This document shows positions 48,266 to 60,745 of a DNA stretch of 64,000 nucleotides, one piece after another. The position numbers and the translations under genes are program-made. The notes beneath the pieces are model-generated. The model searched no databases. It worked only from the letters and a program-made list of their open reading frames with translations, and was not told where the DNA came from. How positions within the stretch are numbered: the first letter of the stretch is position 1; every line of letters begins with the position of its first letter. Source of the stretch: Xestospongia bergquistia (lineage: Eukaryota > Porifera > Demospongiae > Haplosclerida > Petrosiidae); NCBI GenBank assembly GCA_963965975.1, contig OZ014411.1, positions 22,906,249 to 22,970,248 on the forward strand, read 5' to 3'.

Positions 48266-49216
48266 GAACACAATAATTATAGTTAAATATGAAAGAGCAG
48301 AAAGAGGAAGAAAAAAGAAAAGTAATAATTGTTAATTCCCTTTTTTGTTTTCACTACAAGAAATGACCTCTATGTCTTACAAAATTTTGTTCTATGGTAA
48401 TTAGCTAACTGGATTATGACTTACTAATTATTATATAACGCTTCAAATACTAAATACATTTAGGAATTTGAAAGTCTCTTCTAGTTCATCTAGTTTTGCT
48501 ATACACTTCATATTTAATAGCTCACTCTTAGAAAGTTTCTCTTTCAAATACTGTAATCATGAATTCTCAACTGTTTTTCTCTACTCTCAATGATTATGTA
48601 TATTTGTAAAACATGATAAATTAAACTTCATCATTTCTACTTCTACTACACTCTACCTGCTCTCAGTCCTCAAACTTGATCTCTACATTCTAATATTTCT
48701 CATTTTTAATTTCTTATGGCCCTTCATTTTTGGATCCTCATAAAGTAATTGATGACATATAATATATCATGAAAAGAATAACATAAAATACATGTAGATT
48801 CGGATGTTTACCAACTATAACATGTATGACATCTCCCTTTCATATTGTGATAACTTCCTCATTTCTTATTTTTCATAGCATAGTCTGTGGTTATATGTCA
48901 AACATTCTCAATAACTCTCTATTGTATGTTAATTTTGCATCTATTTGCAATTGCAAGCTTACATGTAATTAAATTTATTAATGTTACGGTATCTACTAAT
49001 AGATACAGAACTCTCTGATACCAAATCCGTGATTTTAGCCTAAATACATAATTTACAGTTCAATACTTCAATGATTGACATTCCTTCTGCTTGTTTTTCT
49101 TCAAATTAATATGTCAAACATTTTCAACACTGATTGCCACATATAGGGAGATTGAGGAAATGGTAAGTCTTTTTACTGCATGTATTTGGTCTAGATTACA
49201 CGTGTTATCTTAAGTA
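48266..49216. other. unit 2 spacer before the death-fold-like exon
   Basis: Matches 31661-32605 of unit 1. No gene is visible. Confidence 0.5.
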
Positions 49217-49456
49217 CTAAAGATTTTGCTTCAAGCAGCTTAAGGCATATCGTTTATTACATAATTTTGATTTGATTAAATCCATATCATATAATGAATT
49301 TATAACAATGTTATGGTACTTATTTAGGATGAGCTTGTCTTCTCTTATTTCATTCACAAAGCCAAACAAATCATCTGAAATATCTTCTTTTAAAAGAGTT
49401 GTATACACAGAATGTTTTTGTGAAAAGCTTTCCACTTTCTGGCTTTATAAGGCAGC
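49217..49456 (-). pseudogene. death-fold-like exon, unit 2 copy (frameshifted)
   Basis: Same two-base lesion as the unit 1 copy. The C-terminal part reads LLKEDISDDLFGFVNEIRED and continues to LYDMDLIKSKLCNK. Units 1 and 2 share the lesion, which supports their closer relationship or a gain in unit 3. Confidence 0.35.
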
Positions 49457-49670
49457 AGTCTAGCAAAATTCAAATGCATGCATGTACAGGAACACTAAAC
49501 AGACAAATTGGATAGACAAACTTTCAACTTTAACCAGTGTAACTCAATTAGTATACATATTACACACAGTATAAACAGTATACTCAATATGGTCCTGTAT
49601 ATATAATATACTTGATATACACAATATGTATCATCTATACTGTGTATACTGTATATAATACGTGTACTGT

Positions 49671-49931
49671 TTATACTCTGTATAGTCTGGATACTGTGCA
49701 TACAATGCATATAACTGCTATAGTATGTGTACTGTGTTTGACATAGGATTGGTAATTAACAGTGGAAGTCACGATATCAGCAAAGTAGGAATAAATTCCA
49801 CAAGGAATGGGATTATCTACAAATGCTGATAGCACTGTATGTAAGGTAAAGCATCGCATGGTTCTTGTAAATTGTATATATTTGGTGAAAATTTTGGCAC
49901 AAACTAGTCTATACTCTATAGCTTTGTGCAT
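49671..49931 (-). other. conserved 86-codon frame of unknown status, unit 2
   Basis: Begins MHKAIEYRLVCAKIFTKYIQ and contains MRCFTLHTVLSAFVDNPIP and CGIYSYFAD. It is closely conserved in unit 3 (57752-58051), and unit 1 keeps only the second half. It has no recognised domain. It may be an exon of the same gene as the death-fold-like block. Confidence 0.3.
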
Positions 49932-51070
49932 GGGTCAGTGGGTGTTGCTCAATTTAGTCTTTCGTGATGGGATGCCATGTATCCTTCACTAAATATAAGT
50001 AGAAATGTATGGTATATTACCTTTAGTGTGTTAATCACTTATGGTCTGGTTCACTGGTTTAGGAATGTTTGGAGGTGGAGTTTTCTTATAGTATAAAATT
50101 GTATGTTAAGATATACATGCCAAATTTTTAGGCTTGACATTTTTATATCAACACAATGTGTGAAATATATTATTACAACAATATTCAGTTGTTATTTTGT
50201 ACTATGTACAATCAAAATGCCTTCTGTTCCATAATTAAACTGTATAGTGATTACGTCATATCTTCAGAACTTTAACAGTTAGGATGAGCTTTTCCAAAGG
50301 TATTGACAGTGCGTGTAATCTAATTTCTAAGCCATGGTTTCTCTAAAACAATGGATATGAATAATGCAGACTTGCTAACTAAATAGATATATTCTAATAT
50401 AATGAATGTTACAAAGTTATAATAATTAGTGACAGTGCATATACAATAGTGTGTCCACAGTCTATAAGTGATTTTATATGACAATCTTTCAATAGAAAAG
50501 CTATTGCTCCATGTAAAAATGTAAGTATATTATGGCATGAAAGAAAAGATGTATACTGTGATTGACTTGCACTATAGTAATTATTTATAGCTAATCAATT
50601 GCAATGAATATGTAACAGTCAATTGCTAGCTAGAACCTTAAACAATTTGATATCATCATATTAATATCTTTATAATTGCAAATAGATTAACTGTCTATAG
50701 AAATTCAATTTGTCATCTACATCTACATAGAAAAAGCCTTTTCGAGTGAAAATTGTGACTACTTTTTGAAAGAGATGTCTTCACAATTATAAGTCAGGCT
50801 GCCATAGATTAATTTTTATCATATACAGCAATGTAAGAGGATGAACAATTCAGATTAGTTCAAAGGTAGATTCTACTTTCTTACATAGTCTATCAAACTA
50901 TAAACATTCTAACACTGAAAACAAATTATAAAAAATGCAAAAAATACAAAAATAAGTTTCATAATATTGTTCAATCCAAAAAAACAAACTAAAAAATTCT
51001 TCCTATGCTAAACTATTTAAATTAATAATCAACCAAAAGAAACAATAAAAGATTCTAAAGCAACAGTGTT
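49932..51070. other. unit 2, 3' flank of the DUF4430 gene
   Basis: Shared AT-rich spacer. TTAA at 50272-50275 is the empty site of the unit 1 fold-back element. No gene. Confidence 0.5.
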
Positions 51071-52523
51071 CTAATTGGCATGGCAATGATCCGTACAACC
51101 ACCACTAGCGGATGGGCGCTTCACATTGGCAAAAGGATTGTAGTGTGGTGGAATAGGAATATTATAATCCAGTTTACCACGATTAAAGTCACCTTGAGCG
51201 ACACTACAGGACTGTTGATATTTTAATGTTAGATCACCACCAGATATCGGAACAATAAAGTTGTTTATATCAGCAGTTAAAAGGTAAGCTGAGCCACCGT
51301 TAGGGGTGAAATACGCACACCAACTACATGATTGTGTCACAGCAGCACCACTAACACTATCGATAACATAGAACTTGCCAAAGACATTGGAGACAACATA
51401 GTGATATGTAGACTCTACATTAGCAGCTGCTTCCATGACATTTAAAGCTGAATTTCCAAGTGTAAGTGAAAGAGAAACTGTTGATAATGGTGGTGATGAT
51501 AATAGAGAAGGTGGACTTGGGCATTGTGTTGGCTCAGGATAGGCAAGACCGTAATCCACAGAGAGAGGAGGGCCAATATGAAAAGCAGGCTACCAAACAA
51601 ATATATTATAAAAGACATTGACATTTAAATAGGCTTTATAGAATTTCTACTAAAGTGATGTACTAGCTTTAACAAAAATGTGATAATTATGCTGTAATTT
51701 AAAAAATGTAAAAACTCACAAATGTATTTTTTACTGCCTGTTTTTGAAATTCTGATTTAGAAATTAAGCTCAATATAGAGCTTCCAGTTGTATATTGGAA
51801 TGTCACTGTCATACCAACGCTAGATACGAATACTTCATTCAAAGCATCAGACATAATACCTCTTAAACCAACATCATTAGCACTTGAGGTAGTAGGAGGG
51901 TCTGTGCTAAATATCCACGCGCAATTTGTAGTTGGATTATCATCGACGCCATTCAAACTAATCAGGTTGTAACTTGAATTGGCTATGTAAAGAACTTTGA
52001 AACCATTAAAAGTTGGATAGAATTGGTTTACATTCTCTAATACATTTAATATACTACTACCACGAGGCACTGTGACAACTTGGGTAATATCAGATGATGT
52101 ATCACAAGCTGGGTCAAAGTCAACTTTCACTGAAACATCAAAAGTAGAAGCACTAAAATGTTGGATTGTATACGCCTGTAAGAAGGATAATAAATAATAG
52201 ATAAAAATAGCAAAAATATTTTAATTTGCTGCTTAAATCAGATTTCTTATAGTCATTAATGTATTCTGTGATACGGAATACAGTGTTGTAAATATATGAC
52301 TTGAACTTGTTTACAGATCATTTACATTAATAGATTCAACACTATATTGTTAGCTACTTGGAATAACATTGCTATGAATTAGGAGTATAGTGTGCAATTT
52401 AAAAAAGTATTATATATGCTGCTTGAATAGTTCATAAGTTGTTACAGTATTTACCTCAGTCTCTTTATGCAGAAAAGTTGTCACAAAGAGAACAAAGACT
52501 ACACTTGAAAGAAACAATGACAT
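51071..52523 (-). CDS. secreted tandem-DUF4430 protein, unit 2
   Basis: Exons 52523-52455, 52175-51720 and 51589-51071 have exactly the lengths found in unit 1 (69, 456 and 519 bp), the same splice signals and 347 codons. Differences are single residues, for example FDVSVKVDFDP for ...SVEVDFDP, NQFYPTF for NQYYPTF, the exon 2 end NTF for NTI, and CSVAQGDFN for CSAAKDDFN. No stop or frameshift is present, so selection on the protein, or very recent duplication, is likely. The His/Cys-rich terminus GGCTDHCHAN is unchanged. Confidence 0.85.
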
Positions 52524-52575
52524 TTTGTTAGATCTAAATAATAGAAAGAAATGATAATTGAGCAAAGAATTCTCT

Positions 52576-52583
52576 CTTTTATA
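52576..52583 (-). promoter_or_regulatory. TATA box of DUF4430 gene, unit 2
   Basis: TATAAAAG on the minus strand, 53 bp upstream of the ATG, same palindromic context as in unit 1. Confidence 0.65.
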
Positions 52584-53399
52584 AGGCTATAAAAGAGGAA
52601 AAGGTACCTTAGGCTGTTGATGGAATGGCATGCACGCACAACACATATTTGCATGAGTAGCTTTGTAACAAGGAAGTGTTTATGTAATGTGGTATAGTAA
52701 TATTATATCATCATTCTTATTTGTGCATAGGACTACATTTTTCTTAATATAGTCAAAATACAAACAATGATTCTGATGATTCCCTTTAAAAGGGAGAGGC
52801 AAATTACAACTTACATTATCATACCTAGTGTATGTACCAGATGTCAGTACACTCAATAAGTTAAAAAAAACATTAAAAAACATGAAATAATAAACAGTCA
52901 TAAACTATATAGTAATAACAGCAATTTCAATTACAAGATTTCAAGCTACTCTAAAACAATAAAACTATTATTAGGACAGTTATTTGTAAATAGGACATTA
53001 GTCAAACTACTTTACTGAAGATCAACATACAGCCAGTTTTCTTATACCCAGGTTTCCTTGTAGGAAACATAAAACATATATAAACAATGAATATCATACC
53101 TTGTGTCACAGTTGATATAGTAAGTCGTTAACTTTTCTTATCGGTGACCTATGATTCCCTTTCTCAAAGATAGCATCAGTGTATGTGAAATAGAACCAAA
53201 TATGGACATGTGGTTGCATGCATTCATTGCTGCGAAGGAGGTTAAGGAGATATGCTCTAGATAAGATAAAGTAGCTTTATACTAACCAAACATATAGTTT
53301 TCCCAGGCATAAGAATGTGCTTCCAACTAATTGACTAGCACTAATTTAAACATGTAGTAAGTTAATCAAATAATATGTATTTCAACTACATGTATTAGA
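52584..53399. other. unit 2, 5' flank of the DUF4430 gene
   Basis: Shared with unit 1, with small deletions near 52611-52625. No gene supported. Confidence 0.4.
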
Positions 53400-53843
53400 C
53401 ATTGTATAGACATCAGACAATGTGATATGAGGATAATCCTGTCATGAAGTATAATTAAGTCAAGGATAGTACAGTAGGTCATAAGTGTTGAAGTGTATGT
53501 GTCAGGTACATGTATTAGATATTGTATAGACATCAGACAATGTGATATGAGGATAATCTTGTCATGAAGTATAATTAAGTCGAGGATAGTACAGTAGGTC
53601 ATTAGTGTTGAAGTGTATGTGTCAGGTACATGTATTAGATATTGTATAGACATCAGACAATGTGATATGAGGATAATCCTGTCATGAAGTATAATTAAGT
53701 TGAGGATAGTACAGTAGGTCATTAGTGTTGAAGTGTATGTGTCAGGTACATGTATTAGATATTGTATAGACATCAGACAACTTATTATGAATACAATTCT
53801 GTCACTATTAAGTTGAGGATAGAACAGTATATCAGAGGTGTTA
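53400..53843. repeat. 120-bp minisatellite, three full units
   Basis: Three 120-bp units, then the same diverged terminal unit as in unit 1 (ATGAATACAATTCTGTCAC). The minus frame again stays open. Confidence 0.95.
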
Positions 53844-55182
53844 GAGGGGATAACCATATATTTGGCTGATAGTATACATATGTACTTGAAATGGTAGCAC
53901 AAATTAGTAGTTGGTGGTTTGTATAGCTATCACTCAATTTAAGGAAATGATTTCATATAGACTAGTAATTTTCATGGAAAATGCTGCTACACAAATACAG
54001 GATGGTCTTTGCGTAAGATCAAAGCTAAATGGTATTATGCCATTACTAATATCATATGACTACTAAATCAACTACAATAAGGATTATAGATTTATTCAAT
54101 TTCAAAGCAGAGAGTACTCCATTTCTAGTTAAAGTTAAGGTTATTCACACTATAATTACAATCTATATGTTACTTTAGCCAATTAATTCTTAGCTCACAT
54201 CCGGTGGATTACTTCATTCACATCAACTACTCACTGTATTGTTATTTTGTAATAGCTAGACTAAAGTGTACCATATCAACAAATTATACAGTGAGTAATT
54301 TGACATGGTTTTTAGATTCCATAGTAACTACCCATATACTGTACAAACTGGTTGTTCAAATAACTGAATAATATTAGTATAGTGCAAGGAATGCACACTA
54401 GCAAAATATATAAGTACACTGTATTTAATACTTATTTCATTAAAATGTAAAAACAAGAAAATGTAATATGTAATACATTCTGATCCTTCATTAAGTAAGT
54501 GGCTATTAATACTCCATATTGTGAGTACAATTTATGTCAATGTATGTATTACTTGTCTTAGGTCTGAACTACTATAAATTTGGTGCTATAAGCCTGTCAA
54601 AGATATTTGATATCTCTCTTTATCATGAATAGTGTAGCAGTACCACAAGTGGCAAGAATGGATTAAAGGATGTACTATTTACTAATTGCTTGACCTCATA
54701 AGTAGGAAAGGGAGGATCTTTGGACACAAGCTGATATGATCTAACAAAAAATCAATTTTTAGGTCTCCTTTGTCTATAATACAAAGTCTTGTCTAAATAA
54801 TTGCACATGGTTTACAACTAAAATTAATTAATAAAATAGCCTACAGATTTATCATTGAATCATTGTGTGTGTCTGTTAAAAACTACTACAGCTACCTCAA
54901 TACTTAAATTCAACCTCAACTTACTTCAAAACTTGAGTACACCCGTCTTAAATATAAATCCATAACTCCTGTCCTCATTAATCACCATAGCAACGACACA
55001 ACTATGCATCCACTATTAATTACACATTATTCATAAAATGGCTATGTTAGAGAGAAATGATCTTTAAGAAGTGATAATAGCTTTTGACAAAACTGTATTA
55101 TTGCAATAATTATAACAAATATAATAACAAAAATGACAGTAGTTTTGTTTTTAGACCTTGCTTGCTAAAGTGAACTAAAATT
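53844..55182. other. unit 2 spacer
   Basis: Shared spacer. TA at 53908-53909 is the empty site of the unit 3 insertion. The 550-bp block of unit 1 is deleted at about 54806. No gene. Confidence 0.5.
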
Positions 55183-55966
55183 CTACTGGTGCATTAAAGG
55201 CAGAGGCTGGTCTTCTGATTCTGATGACTCAAGTGATGGATCTAACTTGATTTTCTTTGCTTTTATTCTCTCATCTTTCTTTGCCAGATATGTTGACATG
55301 TTATCAAAGTCATGTTTACGTAGAACTGACCAGTTCCATTGTCCTACAGAATCTGTTGTAGTAAACATATTAACTATTACATAATAATACTATCCTTATT
55401 AGAATTCCAGGTAATTAAAAAGCCTTGCTGACCTCTGTGTGGGCAAAAATTAGAGTACTTAGCCTGATTGTTTATTATAAAGTTTAGCATCATAGAATAA
55501 TAGTAATATTTGACTTTGATGTGCTTTCTTTGTTAAGAGTTAGTAATAACAAAATATTACACAATAGGCACACATAACTATAGTCAGGCATACATAGCAT
55601 AGTAAATTCTGATTTGCCTCCCTTCAGTATACTCACATTAATAACAAACTGTAAAGTGATGTAGTTCTTTTAATTATATCAGTAGCTATAATAATAATAT
55701 TAGTATTCATAGCATATTAAATCATACTCTATAACAACCACAAGCCACTACTCATAAGCTATTCAGAAATGAACACTATATAAACTATTAAATTTTTTAA
55801 AAGAATAACTTCAGTACATATAACAGTAATGAAATCTTTAGAGGGGTAGTTGTTAAAAAAGTGAACAGACTTGAATATTGAAGTTAGTAAAATGCTTACT
55901 TTTTGAAATATCTTTATTATTTAACTCTGTTAACAAAGGTTCTTGTATATTATCAATAGCTTCAAT
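55183..55966 (-). CDS. last two exons of an unknown gene, unit 2
   Basis: Exons 55966-55900 and 55352-55183 have the same lengths, phases and splice sites as in unit 1. The final exon appears unchanged at protein level (SVGQWNWSVLRKHDFDNMS to QPLPLMHQ). The first has one visible change (NTQEP to NIQEP). Upstream exons, if any, were lost at the unit 2/unit 3 junction. No family is recognised. Confidence 0.5.
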
Positions 55967-56112
55967 CTAGAGAAGAAAGAAACAATAATATGATAAATAA
56001 ATAAATAATAATTGTGTAAAGAAGGTGTTTCAGATAGAGTATGATAGTTGTTATTGACTGGCATGATGTGTGTACCAGTCAATACTATAATCCTTATAAA
56101 CCAGGCGGTATG

Positions 56113-56151
<39 letters not shown>

Positions 56152-56460
56152 TACATATATTATGGTCTATATAACACAAGTAGACTGATGAACCATGGTA
56201 TATAATATTAGTTAGCTCTAGAAGATATTTACATGTTATTTTAGTGTCCAGTTTTGAACTTTGATCTTATTTTACACTGCAAACAATATAATTTTAATGA
56301 TGTTATTTGAATATAGTTGTAAAATCATCCTAAGATTATTGTGATAGTAACTGTTGTTGCCAAGTAATAGTTATATCTAATAAAATGTAAAAGTGGTAAT
56401 TCAAAAGGTTAACCATAAAATTCAACCAAACATACTGACAAAAGAAGGTTCAGTTCCAAT
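55967..56460. other. end of unit 2 with TG microsatellite
   Basis: Contains a (TG)n tract at about 56125-56152. Unit 1 has only TTTGTGTGTT at the matching place. Ends at the junction with unit 3. Confidence 0.6.
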
Positions 56461-57382
56461 ATTGTTTGCACTACAAGAAATGACTTCAGTGTCTTACAAA
56501 ATTTTGTTCTATGGTAGTTTAGCTAACTGGATTATGACTTACTAATTGTTATATAACGCTTCAAATACTAAATACATTTAGGAATTTGAAAGTTTCTTCT
56601 AGTTCATATAGTTTTGCTATACACTTCATCTTTAATAGCTCACTCTTATAAAGTTTCTCTTTCAAATACTGTAATCATGAATTCTCAATTTTTTTTTCTC
56701 TACTCTCAATGATTATGTCTATCTGTAAAACATGATAAATTAAACTTCATCATTTCTACTTCTACTACACTCTACCTGCTCTCAGTCCTCAAACTTGATC
56801 TCTACATTCTAATCTTTCTCATTTTTAATTTCTTATGTCTCTTCATTTTTGGATCTTCATAAACTAGTTGATGACATATAATACATCATGAAAAGAATAA
56901 CATACAATAAACAGATGTTTACCAACTACAACATGTATGACATCTCCCTTTCATATTGTGATAACTTCCTCATTTCTTATTTTTCATAGCACAGTCTGTG
57001 GTTATATGTCAAACATACTCAATAACTCTCTATTGTATGTTAATTTTGCATCTATTTGCAATTGCAAGCTTACATGTAATTAAATTTTCCTGTGACATAT
57101 TAATGTTACGGTATCTACTAATAGATACAGAACTCTTTGATACCAAATCTGTGATTTTAGCCTAAATACATAATTTACAGTTCAATACTCCAATGATTGA
57201 CATTCCTTCTGTTTGTTTTTCTTCAAATTAATATGCCAAACATTTTCAACACTGATTGCCACATATAGGGAGATTGAGGAAGTGGTAAGTCATTTTACTG
57301 CATGTATTTGGTCTAGATTACACGTGTTATCTTAAGTACTAAAGATTTTGCTTCAAGCAGTTTAAGGCATATCATTTATTAC

Positions 57383-57583
57383 CTAATCTTGATTTGATTA
57401 AATCCATATCATATAATGAGTTTATAACAATGTTATGGTACTTATCTAGAATGAGCTTGTCTTCTCTTATTTCATTCACAAAGCCAAGCAAATCATCTGG
57501 GACATCTTCTTTTAAAAGAGTTGCATACATATAGAATGTTTTTGTGAAAACTTTTACACTTTCTGGCTTTATAAGGCAGCAGT
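57383..57583 (-). CDS. death-fold-like exon, unit 3 copy (open)
   Basis: A 201-bp exon-like block on the minus strand with acceptor TTGCTAG and donor GTAATA. It reads without interruption CCLIKPESVKVFTKTFYMYA, then LLKEDVPDDLLGFVNEIRED, then KYHNIVINSLYDMDLIKSRL. The amphipathic helices and lengths resemble a CARD/death-fold domain, but no diagnostic residue makes this firm. Only this copy keeps both halves in one frame. Other exons of the gene were not identified, so function is unknown. Confidence 0.35.
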
Positions 57584-57751
57584 CTAGCAAAATTCAACTG
57601 CATGCATGTACAGGAACACTAAACAGACAAATTGGATAGACAAATTCAACCAGTGTAACTCAATATACTTAGTATACATATTACACACAGTATAAACAGT
57701 ATACTCAGTATGGTCCTGTATATATAATATACTTGATATACATAATATGTA

Positions 57752-58051
57752 TCATCTATACTGTGTATACTGTATATAATAAGTGTACTGTTTATACTCT
57801 GTATAGTCTGGATACTGTGCATACAATGCGCATACTGCTATAGCATGTATACTGTGTTTGACATAGGATTGGTAATTAGCAGTGGAAGTCACGACATCAG
57901 CAAAGTAGGAATAAATTCCACAAGGAATGGGATTATATACAAATGCTGATAGCACTGTATGTAAGGTAAAGCATCGCATGGTTCTTGTAAATTGTATATA
58001 TTTGGTGAAACTTTTGGCACAAACTAGTCTATACTCTATAGCTTTGTGCAT
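57752..58051 (-). other. conserved 99-codon frame of unknown status, unit 3
   Basis: Counterpart of 49671-49931 (MHKAIEYRLVCAKSFTKYIQ ... CGIYSYFADVVTST), lengthened at its C-terminus by small indels in the TATAC-rich tract. Coding status is uncertain. Confidence 0.3.
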
Positions 58052-59196
58052 GGGTCAATGGGTGCTGCTCGATTTAGTCTTTTATGATGGGATGCCCTGT
58101 ATCCTTCACTAAATATAAGTAGAAATGTATGGTATATTACCTTTAGTGTGTAAATCACTTATGCTCTGGTTCACTGGTTTAGGAATGTTTGGAGGTGGAG
58201 TTTTCTTATAGTATAAAATTGCATGTTAAGATATATATGCTAAATTTTTAGGCTTGATATTTTTATATCAACACAATGTGTGAAATATATTATTGCAACA
58301 ATATTCACTTGCTATTTTGTATACTATGTATAATCAACATGCCTTCTGTTCCATAATTAAACTGTATAGTGATTACGTCATATCTTCAGAACTTTAACAG
58401 TTAGGATGAGCTTTTTCCAAAGGTATTGACAGTGCGTGTAATCTAATTTCTAAGCCTTGATTTCTCTAAAACAATGGATATGAATAATGCAGACTTGCTA
58501 ACTAAATAGATATATTCTAATGTAATGAATGTTACAAAGTTATAATAATTAGTGACAGTGCAGTGTGCCCACAGTCTATAAGTGATTTTATATGACAATC
58601 TTTCAATAGAAAAGCTATTGCTCCATGTAAAAATGTAAGTATATTATGGCATGAAAGAAAAGATGTATACTGTGATTGACTTGCACTATAGTAATTATTT
58701 ATAGCTAATCAATTGCAATGAATATGTAACAGTCAATTGCTAGCTAGAACCTTAAACAATTTGATATCATCATATTAATGTCTTCATAATTGCAAATAGA
58801 TTAACTGTGTATAGAAATTCAATTTGTCATCTACATCTACATAGAAAAAGCCTTTTTGAGTGAAAATTGTGACTACGTTTTGAAAGAGATGTCTTCACAA
58901 TTATAAGTCAGGCTGCCATAGATTAATTTTTATCATATACAGCAATGTAAGAGGATGAACAATTCAGATTAGTTCAAAGGTAGATTCTACTTTCTTACAT
59001 AGTCTATCAAACTATAAACATTCTAACACTGAAAACGAATTATCAAAAATGAAAAAAATACAAAAATAAGTTTCATAATATTGTTCAATCCAAAAAAACA
59101 AACTAAAAAATTCTTCCTATACTAAACTATTTAAATTAATAATCAACCAAAAAATCAACCAAAAGAAACAATAAAAGAATCTAAAGCAACAGTGTT
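58052..59196. other. unit 3, 3' flank of the DUF4430 gene
   Basis: Shared spacer. TTAA at 58394-58397 is an empty site of the fold-back element. No gene. Confidence 0.5.
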
Positions 59197-60658
59197 CTAA
59201 TTGGCATGGCAATGATCCGTACAACCACCACTAGCAGATCGGCGCTTCACATTGGCAAAAGGATTGTAGTGTGGTGGAATAGGAATATTATAATCCAGTT
59301 TACCACGATTAAAGTCATCTTTAGCGACACTACAGGACTGTTGATATTTTAATGTTAGACCACCACCAGATATCGGAACAATAAAGTTGTTTATATCAGC
59401 AGTTAAAAGGTAAGCTGAGCCACCGTTAGGGGTGAAATACGCGCACCAACTACATGATTGTGTCACAGCAGCACCACTAACACTATCGATAACATAGTAC
59501 TTGCCAAAGACATTGGAGACAACATAGTGATATGTAGACTCTGCATTAGCAGCTGCTTCCATGACATTTAAAGCAGAATTTCCAAGTGTAAGTGAAAGAG
59601 AAACTGTTGATAATGGTGGTGATGATAATAGAGAAGGTGGACTTGGGCATTGTATTGGCTCAGGATAGGCAAGATTGTAATCCACAGAGAGAGGAGGGCC
59701 AATATGAAAAGCAGGCTACCAAACAAATATATTATAAAAGACATTGACATTTAAATATGCTTTATAGAATTTCTACTAAAGTGATGTACTAGCTTTAACA
59801 AAAATGTGATAATTATACTGTAATTTTAAAAATGTAAAAACTCACAAATGTATTTTTTACTGCCTGTTTTTGAAATTCTGATTTAGAAATTAAGCTCAAT
59901 ATAGAGTTTCCAGTTGTATATTGGAATGTCACTGTCATACCAACGCTAGATACGAATACTTCATTCAAAGCATCAGACATAATACCTCTTAAACCAACAT
60001 CATTAGCACTTGAGGTAGTAGGAGGGTCTGTGCTAAATATCCAAGCGCAATTTGTAGTTGGATTATCATCGACGCCATTCAAACTAATCAGGTGGTAACT
60101 TGAATTGGCTATGTAAAGAACTTTGAACCCATTAAAAGTTGGATAGTATTGGTTTATATTCTCCAATACATTTAATATACTACTACCACGAGGCACAGTA
60201 ACAACCTGGGTAATATCAGATGATGTATCACAAGATGGGTCAAAGTCAACTTCCACTGAAACATCAAAAGTAGAAGCACTAAAATGTTGGATTGTATATG
60301 ACTGTAAGAAGGATAATAAATAATAGATAAAAATAGCAAAAATATTTTAATTTGCTGCTTAAATCAGATTTCTTATAGTCATTAGTGTAGTCTTTGATAC
60401 AGAATACAGTGTTGTAAATATATGACTTGAACTTGTTTACAGATCATTTACATTAATAGATTCAACACTATATTATTAGCTACTTTGAATAACATTGTTA
60501 TGAATTAGGAGTATAGTGTGCAATTTAAAAAAGTATTATATATGCTGCTTGAATAGTACATATTTTACCTAAGTTGTTACAGTATTTACCTCAGTCTCTT
60601 TATGCAGAAAGGTTGTCACAAAGAGAACAAAGACTACACTTGAAAGAAACAATGACAT
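59197..60658 (-). CDS. secreted tandem-DUF4430 protein, unit 3
   Basis: Exons 60658-60590, 60301-59846 and 59715-59197 again measure 69, 456 and 519 bp and give 347 residues. Changes include S at the first exon 2 residue (SYTIQHF for AYTIQHF), DFDPSCD for DFDPACD, SSYHLISL for SSYNLISL, DYNLAYPEPIQ, GGGLTL for GGDLTL, and KRRSASGG for KRPSASGG. Cys and Trp positions are kept in all three copies. The gene is intact, with signal peptide and both domains. Confidence 0.85.
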
Positions 60659-60710
60659 TTTGTTAGGTCTAAATAATAGAAAGAAATGATAATTGAGCAA
60701 AGAATTCTCT

Positions 60711-60718
60711 CTTTTATA
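60711..60718 (-). promoter_or_regulatory. TATA box of DUF4430 gene, unit 3
   Basis: TATAAAAG on the minus strand, 53 bp before the ATG. In this unit the surrounding TTTTATAAGGCTATA block is duplicated (to about 60745), giving an extra TATA-like site. Confidence 0.65.
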
Positions 60719-60745
60719 AGGCTATATTTTATAAGGCTATAAAAG

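Larger units (their letters stand above)
46258..56460. repeat. segmental duplication, unit 2
   Basis: Direct repeat of 29225-42895. It lacks the TTAA element, has three minisatellite units instead of nine, and lacks about 550 bp of the spacer (40658-41205 of unit 1). It ends abruptly at about 56460, where unit 3 begins. Confidence 0.9.
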
